DNA of 64,000 bases from positions 9,342,407 through 9,406,406 of the forward strand of contig CM070623.1 in NCBI GenBank assembly GCA_036346255.1, read 5' to 3'. The notes below the pieces were generated by a model. The model searched no databases and was not told the origin of the DNA. It saw nothing but the letters and a program-made list of their open reading frames with translations. The DNA is from Ampelocalamus luodianensis. Taxonomy: Eukaryota; Streptophyta; Magnoliopsida; Poales; Poaceae. Of this stretch, positions 1 to 9,347 are shown piece by piece. Every line of letters starts with the position of its first letter. The stretch's first letter is position 1. The translations under genes were made by a program, and so were the position numbers.

Positions 1-37
1 ATCTCATATGGCTTAGCTTAAATTACACAAAATAACT

Positions 38-2228
38 CTACTTTGCATCATATATTTGGAGCGATAATCGTGGTTTTGCTCCCATAACCAATGGCTTGGC
101 CAGTTTGAGACTCGTAGCTGACTCCTGAAGCTCGATCTTATCAACACCAGGTGGTATGCTCCAAGTGAACCCTTGCAGAAGCCTTGCGAACAGCATCATT
201 GTAATAGAAGTACCGAGTGATACTGCAGGGCAACCACGTCTACCAGCACTGAACGATATAAACCGTAACTCTGGCTCAGCTAGTACCACATCCGCATTGT
301 TCAGATGCCGTTCTGGTCGAAACTCAAGAGGGTTATCCCAGACATTCGGGTTTCGACCGAGTCCGATTCGGCTGAGCATGACATGGCTATTCTTTGGGAC
401 CAAGTATCCAGCGATCGTGGTATCAGCGACGGCGACATGGGGTGGGTTGAAAGGGTGATATGGGTGGATGCGGAATGCCTCCCGGATGCATGCCTTGAGG
501 TATTTGAGGTGGCGAATGTCGGATTCCTGAACAAGTCTTTCTCTGCCAATAACCTCATCAAGTTCGTCGATTGCTTTTTTCATGACACCTGGGTTGTTTA
601 TCATCTCTGCCAGTGCCCACTCAACCGCATTTGATGGGTTGTCCACTGTTGCTAATGCTATCTCCTGCATTTATAGGTTTGCAAGTCGGCGTCAGTTAGT
701 ATTGAATATTGCATGAAGTACGCAAGATAATATTCGTAGGGGGTGAATACCCCTAGCCCCTGAAGCACTACTTTACACTTTACACTACCGCATTAATTTT
801 GTTTATATAGAAAAAACTGCAATTCATGCAACTAATATGTAAAAGTATTCCCGATGATTAAGATATAGTATGCCTCTGTCAGCATAATAACTTATTTTCT
901 AGGTTATTTATTTTCTACTGTTGTTAAACACGCAAATACTACAGCGACAAATTTTAATCAGCTAGGCAACATAGAATTGAGGAGCAAAAATTTTCCCAGT
1001 GAATATACTACGTCTGTTAGAATGATTTTTAAATATGTCGCAAAGATAAGCTGGAGCTGGAACGAAACCTTCCTATATTAGGTAACAGTACGCATGAGCC
1101 CAGAAGACATGAACGATAAAAAACAGTTTGACTTTACGGACGTCAAGTTCGAGCAACTCTGTCCTAGGCTCCTAGCTAGCAAGAGTATAGTTCTTAAGAA
1201 TAAAGAATAATATATTTGAAAGAAGCAAGCTGTAAAAACCTTACAAGAGTTTCTGCCTTGATCTCCTCGACTGTCAACAACGGTTGTCCTTCTGCATCCT
1301 CGAGAGAAACCAGAACGTCAAGAAAATCACCAACATCTCTGTTCTCACCACCTTTTCTAAGAGCCCTCCATTCTTCCATCCTCTCCTCTATGATAGGATC
1401 ATGTAACCTACTGAATGTCCTCATGAGGCCATTAACGACCTCCTCATGGCCGTCCAGGTCGAGGCCAACCAACGCCGGGAAGTAGTCCGAGACGCAGAAG
1501 GCGCCGAGGTAGTCGAGCGCCGTGAAGAGCGCGTCGACATGCGCCTCCTCATCCTGCCCAGGACCACGGGCAGACTCGGCCGGTGGTTCATAGAAGTGCC
1601 TCTTGCCGAATAAGAGCTTTCTAATGATGTTACCGCAGAAGTGCCTTGCTACATGCCGCACGTCTACGGTGCAGCTCGGCTTCTTCTTGCATAGGTTGTA
1701 GACGTAGTTGACGAGGTGGTCGGCCTCCTCGACGCGCCGACCATGCAGCTTTCGCTCCATGGTGGGCGAGAGGATCTCTGAGGCGAGCACCCGCCTCATC
1801 TTCTTCCATTGGTCGCCGACCGGTGACATGATGGTGTTCTTGTATCCCATGCTGAACGTCCGCGACGCGAACGATGAGGGCCGCGAGGCAAGTACAGCAT
1901 CGTTCTTGCGCAGGACCTCCCGAGCCATCTCCGGCGAGGCCACAGTAATCACGTGGACCGGTCCCAAGCGGAGGCAAAGGATATCCGTGTCCATCTCGTC
2001 GAGCAGGCGGTGGATCCACCTGAACACCGGCTTGTTCATCAGCATCTGATGCATGTTACCAATGACCGGAATGGTAGCCGGTCCGGGCAGCACCTTGAGG
2101 TGCTTCCATTTCTTCCGGTAGAGCAGTGCAATGAGCATGGGGATAGCCATTGTTACCAGCACAGTGAGGGCGGGTGCAGGTGCCATGTTGGCTGTTTGGT
2201 GTGATGTCATCTTGGTTTCCTGGTGCAT
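38..2228 (-). CDS. CYP79: CYP79-family cytochrome P450 (amino acid N-monooxygenase), copy 1, two exons
   Basis: Seen: exon 1 spans 2228-1245 and exon 2 spans 664-38. The 580-bp phase-0 intron has donor CTT|GTAAGG and acceptor ATGCAG|GAG. The joined product is 536 residues from the first ATG, or 522 from the ATG at 2186, which has a better context (AACATGGC). It has an N-terminal hydrophobic anchor, a basic stretch (RKKWKH), a proline hinge (LPGPATIP), NPSNAVEWALAEM at the exon 2 start, K-helix EAFR, FRPERH and heme loop FSAGRRGCPAV, with the axial Cys at about residue 473 of the long form. Known: NPSN replaces the usual oxygen-binding motif in CYP79s, ER-bound enzymes that convert an amino acid to its aldoxime for cyanogenic glucosides, defence volatiles or auxin-related products. 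Inference: CYP79A-like; the substrate cannot be read. Length is normal and no lesion is visible. The gene is duplicated at 45062-47207. Confidence 0.93.
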
Positions 2229-3047
2229 TTTGGGGAAACACGTGGCGATCGTTTGTAGGATTGCATCATCTTAACTAGTTCCTCGGCATATTTATAGCCG
2301 AGTTCTCCACGTGTTTTCAACAGTAGACACAAATGTTTGAAGAAAAGACCTGCCTTCATGTGATACATATGTACTCCGTTTTCATTCATCTGCATAAAAC
2401 AAAACTTCCTTTTCAGTTTACACACTACTTTTTCGAGAATATATCGTTTATACACTGTTTATGTTTCTTATGCATACAACTGTTGAAATCGAGTTCCAAA
2501 AAATAAAGATTTCTGAACTAATAGTTGAAGTAGAGCTATTTACTTAGAAACTACAGATATCTTCTGCAGTTTATGCCACACCCTCAACCCGAACCAACTA
2601 TGGTAATATCAGGGACGAAGAGATAAAATGTTGAGCACAATAAATCTAGTTCTACCAATCTGGGAGTGCCACATATATGCTCGTATATTGAGATGGCCTA
2701 TGCGGTTTCTGCTCCCATTTCTTTACATGGCTTCAGTTGTGCTCCAACTTCTTATAGTGCTTCATTCTATGATGAATTGCTCACCTAGCTTTATAATTGA
2801 ATTGTCTTTGTATTGTGAAGGCATCTACTTCTACATCTCTTTTATATGTGTAGTTGTGTGCTACAGAGCACACACTCGTTGTGAGTAATACATGCTTCCA
2901 CGTTTATTCCATCGTTAGTTCGTGGTGCCTACAACATTTTATGATGAGTTATCATATTGCGTCAACATGGTGTTGATGTTGTGCTAGCTCGAGTGTTGAT
3001 TCTTGCTGTGAGCTAATGTGTGTATCGTTTCACTTCCACCACAGTTA
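2190..3047. other. Segment unique to copy 1, between CYP79 and the duplicated upstream block
   Basis: The two P450 loci align up to about 2189 (47210) and again from 3048 (47277). The 858 bp between, holding the core promoter and first 14 codons of copy 1, has no counterpart in copy 2, where 66 unrelated bases occupy the place. No terminal repeats or TSD mark it as a transposon. It is therefore either ancestral promoter lost from copy 2 or an insertion into copy 1. No gene is recognised in it. Confidence 0.6.
2288..2313 (-). promoter_or_regulatory. Proximal promoter of CYP79 copy 1: TATA box and G-box
   Basis: On the minus strand a TATA box (CTATAAATAT, 2297-2288) lies about 60 bp before the first ATG at 2228. 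A palindromic CACGTG G-box at 2308-2313 lies about 10 bp further upstream. This spacing suits a short 5' UTR starting near 2260. G-boxes are bound by bZIP and bHLH factors in plants, but the responding signal is not inferable here. The equivalent segment is missing from copy 2. Confidence 0.6.
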
Positions 3048-3332
3048 AGGAAAGGCTAGTTCGATCATCTAAGTCTAGGATGTATTCTTTGGTTGTAATT
3101 AATTATTTATAGTTTGTGTTGAATGATACTGCTTATTGTGTGTTAATGAGGATTTCAAAAGATCTGTTACAGCCACAAAAAACGCTTCTACACGTGGATT
3201 AAAGAAAAGTCAACATTGTTTTGTGTTAAAGAGAAAATATAACATCCTCACAAGAATGAAAAGTCCACAACCAAGAAAAATCTCCTCACAAAACTGTTGC
3301 GGCGACCGGCCGTTAAACATCCGTCACAGCAA
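3048..3332. repeat. Duplicated block upstream of CYP79 copy 1 (partner of 47277-47570)
   Basis: It begins AGGAAAGGCTAGTTCGATCA and shares long runs with 47277-47570, such as CTTCTACACGTGGATTAAAG. It ends after GACCGGCCGTTAA. The same terminal motif recurs at about 50411, where a second copy of the following block begins. This shows that the gene duplication included upstream DNA. No coding function is recognised. Confidence 0.75.
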
Positions 3333-3908
3333 TTTAATACTAAAGTGCGGGTGTTACATTCTATTTAAGGCCTACCACTCATAGTAGCCATTTCTGTCAT
3401 CCCTTCATGAGACAGATGGTACGGACATATTCAGACTGTGGGGTTGCATGAAAATGATGGTGGCGACAAGGACACATATTCAGTGATTTGTGCTACTATC
3501 CACTATTGAGGTTGGTGACATGGAGGGTCGCAGTACAATTATTTGTCTAGAACATGATAACTTTTTGAAATTTATAGAACTGAACTGTGTTTCCTGTAAA
3601 ATTTTCTGCAAAATTCTTGTATTCTAAACAAGCCCTAGTTGAAAGAGAGAATGACCTAGCCCAAAAAAACTGTCATACCATATCCACAAGTGTATTAGTA
3701 TACTCATGTCCAGAAAAATTGCAATACCACATCCACACGTGTATGTCATACAACGCAGGTGAGAGTATATAATTAATTTTTAAAAATACACATGAGTTTG
3801 GTGCAATTTCATTTGCAGCTGCCATTGTTCTCATGCATTTGCTGTCATTCACGTTTACAACGTGCGGGTGGAGCAAGCTAGGTGGTTGGTTCACGTTCGT
3901 CTCACAGA
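3333..3908. other. AT-rich intergenic DNA with a block repeated downstream
   Basis: No gene is seen. The part from about 3500 to 3905 resembles 5325-5730: both share CCCAGAAAAATTGCAATACC, then an AGTATATAATTA-like stretch and GTTTACAACGTGCGG. This indicates an old local duplication now separated by Helitron-like and tandem repeat sequence. Confidence 0.45.
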
Positions 3909-5055
3909 TCTATATATATACTAATCGGAGGCTCTCCTAGAAGCTTCCATATTAATCCTAAGAGGTAAAAAGGGCTAGAAATTCCCACATTAATCGGAGA
4001 AAAGAAAATGCTAGGACACGACCACATCGCCTCGAATTCTGTGTAGTCCGATTCCGCACGGATTCGCCGTAGCCATCGATTTTTTTGCCTTGCGTCGACA
4101 TCTTCTCTTGATTCTTTGGTGCTTTGCCTCAATTCCAATGCCCGTGAGCGAGGCCTCCACTCGCCGTCATCCCCTCCCCTCCCTCGCCCCGCTTTCCCCT
4201 CCCGCTCCACCTCCTCCCCGCGCCCACGGCCTCGCTTTCCTCCCATCGCCGACCCTCATGACCCGCTTTGTCCTCCTCCCCAGCAGCTCGGCTCTCTTTT
4301 CTTCCTCCTAGAAGTCCCCATATTAATCTTAGGAAGTAAAAAGTTAGAAACTCCCACATTAATCGGAGAAAAGAAAAAGCTAGAAATTCCCATTAATCAT
4401 AGAAAAGGAAACCATCCAATTTAGCATGTGGTACAACTGCGGCTTGGATATCTATCTATATCTATACTAATTGAAGGCTCTCCTAGAAGTCCCCATATTA
4501 ATCCTAGGAAGTAAAAGTTAGAAATTCCCACATTAATCGGAGAAAAGAAAAAGGCTAGAAATTTCCACGTTAATCATAGAAAAGGAAAACCATCCAATTT
4601 AGCATATGGTACAACCTGTGGCTTGGATATTTTTTTGCCGGCAGATTTATTACAGCGCCTTTAATTGTTGTGCTTTCCATAACAAACAAGTAGTTCTCTC
4701 TCAAACATGGAGTCCGTTGTTGCTAGCACATGGAACGTGAGAAACACAAACACTCCAATCTTTTTGTTTTTCCACCATTGTAATCTGGAGTTTGCATCAA
4801 CTACAGAGAATCCATGTCTTTTATCATTGTATGTTGAAACTAAAGAGTTCGAATAGGAGGATTAAAAATATTTATAATAAGTACAAAATCATGACGGTAC
4901 TAACCTTTATATTGTTAAACTAATTATTGGTAATTTTTTTTACAAAGTTTGACTCACGAAATGCGTGGACGCTTTATAAAAAAATAAACTTATGTGACAT
5001 AGAGAAACACCGTTCAAAATATATAGTCTGTGCGGATGCACGGGTTGATAACTAG
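3909..5055 (+). mobile_element. Helitron-like non-autonomous element, apparently nested or partly duplicated
   Basis: The 3' end (5030-5055) has Helitron hallmarks: a short hairpin GTGC-GGAT-GCAC, then GGGTTGATAA and terminal CTAG, followed by T5056. Two 5'-like ends follow an A: TCTATATATATACTAAT at 3909 and TCTATACTAATTGAAGGC at 4461. The best minimal element is 4461-5055 (595 bp); 3909-4460 is a related copy or outer element. Blocks with CCATATTAATCCTA and GAGAAAAGAAAA recur at about 3945, 4318 and 4492. A pyrimidine-rich stretch (4090-4315) between them may be captured host DNA. No Rep/helicase coding is present. Known: Helitrons insert between A and T, end in CTRR and have a 3' hairpin. 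Confidence 0.55.
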
Positions 5056-5268
5056 TGTAGCTAATTCATTTAAAGATGCTGTCATTCTCATGCTTTTGCT
5101 GTCCACGTTTACAACGTGCGGATACAGTAAGCTAGGTGATTGGTTCACGTTCGTCTCAGAGGTGTAGCTAATTCATTTAAAGATGCTGTCATTCTCATGC
5201 TTTTGCTGTCCACGTTTACAACGTATGGGTACAGTAAGCTAGGTGATTGGTTCACGTTCGTCTCACAC
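5055..5268. repeat. Two tandem copies of a 107-bp unit
   Basis: Units 5055-5161 and 5162-5268 are almost identical (GTGTAGCTAATTCATTTAAA through GGTTCACGTTCGTCTCA). Diverged single copies lie at about 3808-3905 and 5645-5715. The first unit starts exactly at the CTAG end of the Helitron-like element. No ORF or RNA gene is recognised. Confidence 0.8.
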
Positions 5269-6887
5269 ATGCAGCTAAACTCTTAAATGCATGTAGGGAC
5301 GTACTTTGAAATGATGCGTGGTATTTTCCACTTCAGGTTAGTGACATGCAGGTACAAAATAGGATCTCGGTTTGGAACGTGAGAACCTTTTCAAAACCAT
5401 GTAGAAATTGGACTATTTCATCTGACATTCCTATAAATTATCTTTATTTCCTCGGCAAAGTTAACGGAACATAAAAAGTCACACAAATTTTTGTCTAAAA
5501 AGGATAGCATGACCTAAAAGATAACATGCTGGACAAAAATAGGACTTTTCTAATAATGTACAAACAAGCCCAGAAAAATTGCAATACCATATTCACATGT
5601 ACAGGTGAGAATATATAATTATTTTTTTAAAGCAGATGAGTATGGTGCAAATTCATTTAAAGATGCTGTCATTCTCATGCTTTTGCTGTCCACGTTTACA
5701 ACGTGCGGATAGAACCAGCTGGTCCACTGGTGTGTAAGAGGTGATGTTAATTCCGTTGGAGGTGATAAGAGACTAGCTAGCTAGATTGAAAAGTCAACTA
5801 CAGAAGCTAGATTGAAAAGTCAACTACAGAAGTACCACATGTATTCCCTAAAAAAAAGTACCGCATTTAAAAATGAGTAAATTGGTACAGGGTCTAATGG
5901 CTATATAGGATATATGTATTAACCAGCAGGGCTTGAGCGTGGCGTCGGCAAGTGACTCCGTGGGCGTGGCCCAGAGCGATGGCGCCGATGCGGATGAGAT
6001 CGACGACGACTACGGCAAACGCGAACGGCGAGCCGAGAAGACGACGCTCGATGACAATTCACACGCCTAACATTGCGGTAAAATCCTTAGTATTATTTAT
6101 GTTACCACATTACATTTTTAGTCATGCATGTTGCATATTAGTCATGAGTATGACATCTATTTATGCATCTTTATTTGTAAAAATGATTTGGTAGCATAAG
6201 ACTGGTGTAATTCTCCGGTTAGGTCTTATTTGTGTTCATGTGTGATCTTGTGATGATATCCTGAGTGATGCTATTGATTATATCTTTGTAGCAGTTTAGG
6301 TGTTTTGGTCGATGGATGCTAAATTAATTATACATTGGATCAATTGATTGGATGATATTATTTTGGAGTCGCATGCAAAATTGTAGTGATCTTGGAGGAT
6401 AAATTAATTGGAGGATTAGTAAGTTTTGGAGATAGGATGCGTAAAGATTTTATAATTTATTACTTGATGGATGACTTATGTGTTGATGATTAATGAGATA
6501 TGGAGGTTGAATCGGATAATTTATTTAATCATGAGCAAATTGATCGGATGATTTTCGCATTAGTATGTGAGTCTTTTGTGCTAGAATTTGGAGAAGACAG
6601 GAGTGGGTTATTTGATTGCAGTTAAATAATTGGATTTCTGTGTAATTAATAGGTAAGTCCTATGTGCTGAGTCGGTAGAATTGTACTCTCTTTTTTATTA
6701 GGAGCTAAATGATTATTAGTCGATTGTAGACACACATATGTGATTGGATTGGTAGATGTCATACGCGACTAGTCTGGTGAAATAGATGTAAGTTGATGTA
6801 TTAGTGAACTATTCAATGTTGGATGTGCAATTAAATTGTAAAGCTCGCTAGGTGTCGGTGGTCAAATAAACCTCGATCGGTAGAAAT
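5269..6887. other. Intergenic DNA, one possible small coding remnant
   Basis: The sequence is AT-rich except about 5940-6070, a GC-rich patch that can be read on + as an acidic/basic peptide (VASASDSVGVAQSDGADA...) up to a stop near 6068. It has no recognised domain and no supporting start. A direct duplication, ATTGAAAAGTCAACTACAGA, occurs near 5785-5830. The DNA from about 6200 to 6887 continues at 16211, on the far side of an LTR element. No other feature is seen. Confidence 0.4.
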
Positions 6888-6892
6888 TTTAG

Positions 6893-9333
6893 TGTGATAC
6901 CTCGAGTTTCGATTAGAGAGATTATTTAATCGGGTGAGGGAATTGATTAAACAAAATAAAAAAGGGTTTTGAGAACACTGGCCTCGGCCAGGCTAAGACG
7001 GCAGTGGCTGCCCAGGTGGGCCAAGAAGGGGAGGCGCCCAAGGCCCAAGCCCATGCGCCTCCCCTTAACCCTAGGCCGCCACCCTTTTCCTCTCTCTCCC
7101 CTCAAGCCGCCACCCTCTCTCCTCCCCTTGCCGCCACCCTCTCCACCTTCCTCCTACCTTAGGCGCTCCACCTCCTCCCCTGCTGGTGGTGTCGCCCCCC
7201 TGCCTTGATGCCTCCGTTGCCGACCAACGCGAAGAGAGGAGATGTAGATCATGGGCTGCCATCAAATCGAGATGGAGGAAGAGGAGGTGGGAGAAGATCG
7301 TCTTCGTGGGGGAATTTGATCAGCGTCATCCTGAGGGTCTCCAATGGTAACGCGATGTTTCCCCGCCATTTGATTAAGATTAGATGCGAAATCGATTAAG
7401 ATTGGTTGGATTAAATTACTGCTACTACAAATTCAATTCTGTCCAGTTTCTTGCGCGGCCTGTTTCGTATGCTTAGAAGCAGAATTAGGGATTTTGATCT
7501 CCTAGAGTTATTTAGAGGATGCTCTTAGCTTTCGGTGGCCGCCAAGATCACCTCATTCCGACTTTCGAGTCAAAAGTTATGATAGATTTACTATCTGCTG
7601 TCCAGAATCCTGACGAGAATTAGCAGTCTCTCTATAGGTTGATATTTGGCCTAGTTAGAGGGTGATTCAGAGGTCTTGCCCATAACAAATTGTTAAGGTG
7701 ATATCACTAGCTTTCAGGATTGATAAAGAACACCTCATTTGGATTTATAGATCAAAAGTTATGCACTTTTCTTTGTGACTGTCCAGATTGTATGTCAGTC
7801 TGTCCAGTTTGTATGTCAGTTTCTATCTTTAATTTTGACCCGTGTGCCACTTTTTGTTAAAGACAATATATGAATGTCATGCCAACTAGGTTATTGTAGA
7901 TAATTTCATAACCTTTTCAGATTGTTAAAGAACGTCCAATTTGGAGTTGTACAACAAAAGTTATGGATATTTTAATTTAGCCGATATTTCTGTCTATTAA
8001 TTCAGTCAACAGATTTGAGCCGTGGGCCAATTTTATTAGAGGCAAAATCTGAACTTTTGCCCAACCAGAGTATTGTAGATATGTCAGTTAAGAATCCATG
8101 GAAATTGGTCTCACCTCATTCCGAGTTCCAGACCAATAGATATGTCAATTACCGTGCTGCTGTCCAGAATTAAGTTATGTCAGAAATTGTTGATTTCATT
8201 TTAAGTTTTGTATTAATGACTAGAGTCATCGAGAAGCGATGTTTAGCATCGATTAGTAGTGTTGGGTATATTATGTCCTTATTGAAATTATTTTACTTGT
8301 TTAGGAGGTGAAGCCTCGGGTTTAGGAGTATCACCTTTGCCGACTAACGATCGCATCGTGGAAGGCAAGTACATTGCCACCCTTAATGATTGTGATTGAT
8401 GAATGTTTATATGGTCATGCTTGTGACTTGGTATGATCGAGAGAAGATGGATTGTCTATGTTCTTTCATATGTGTTGAATCCATGTTTTGTTATCATGTC
8501 TTTCAATATTCAGATTTCATTCTATGCATTCATTATGCATGTTTCATCCACAAAGTGGATTGCAAGTCCCACCATTCCAATGTGGGCGGTGTTGGACATT
8601 GTCATGTCCGTCCACGGAGTGGATTTGAAAGACCCATTAATTCCAGAATGGGCATGTAAGACCCATTAACTCCAAGATGGGCAATGTTGGACACCGTATG
8701 AAACGTTCTTCATACGGAAGTGGATCCCGCATTTTTGTTAAGATGCGGGCTTGAGTGAACACCGACGGGTGTTTCATCGCTATACCGTATATGCATGTGT
8801 GCATCCATTCCTTTGATTTTGAGCATTCATATCATGTTTTCATTTGTAATCGTTGTGATGTGATCGAACGATGATGAGTTTGTCTTATTCATATTGAATG
8901 ATTATCTATTTGATAGTCAGTACTTGCCGAGTCATGGACTCACTCTTGCGTTGTTTGTTTATTTTAGGTAACCCCGATGTTGGCTCTTGGGAGGAGTAGA
9001 CACGCACTACTTGTTCACAACATCAAATTCATGTTCAAGTCTAAATTTTAGTTCCATATTTCATTCGTTAACGATGAACTGTAATAATTAAATTATAATT
9101 GGAGAAGGAAGGATACCTTCTCCACCTGGATGTTGATTTATTACTGCGTGTGAACCTTCTTTATTGATGTTCAGTATTAATTAACTTAGAAGGTGAAGGA
9201 AGGATACCTCCACCATGTCCTGTTTATCTTAATGCTGTCTTTAGTTGATATACTTGTTTCAAGTTCTTCCGCATTATGGATGTATGTTAGATGTTTTAGG
9301 TGACATCTTGGCTTCGGATAGCCGTGGTGTTAC
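6893..9333 (+). repeat. Left LTR of retrotransposon 1
   Basis: It is about 2441 bp. It contains four diverged modules ending in AAAAGTTATG plus CTGTCCAG or similar words (about 7530, 7700, 7905 and 8085), a GC-rich patch at 6970-7300, and the hairpin run at 8546-8804. The terminal CA is not visible because one A at the LTR/PBS junction appears to be missing. Confidence 0.88.
8546..8804. other. Run of ten short hairpins inside the left LTR
   Basis: Consecutive stem-loops, given as stem arms: ATCCAC 8546/8555, CCCAC 8568/8582, GGACAT 8594/8604, TCCAC 8611/8619, CCCATT 8633/8647, CCCAT 8662/8677, CCGTATG 8694/8711, CCCGCAT 8726/8743, AACACC 8758/8768 and ATGCA 8791/8800. Loops are 3-10 nt. The series covers nearly the whole 259-bp stretch. 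Function is unknown. Confidence 0.85.
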
Positions 9334-9336
9334 GAT

Positions 9337-9347
9337 TGGTATCGAGC
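9337..9347 (+). other. Primer-binding site of retrotransposon 1
   Basis: TGGTATCGAGC follows the left LTR. The plant initiator-Met tRNA complement is TGGTATCAGAGC, so this site lacks one A within CAG. The same defect is in the gypsy element at 22970. Confidence 0.8.

Noticed and set aside
156..634. Plus-strand ORFs within CYP79 exon 2 (and the same at 45180-45658)
   Set aside because: Shadows of the minus-strand P450 coding frame, which has all family motifs.
1630..2204. Alternative-frame ORFs over CYP79 exon 1
   Set aside because: Overlap the conserved P450 frame and have no family motifs.
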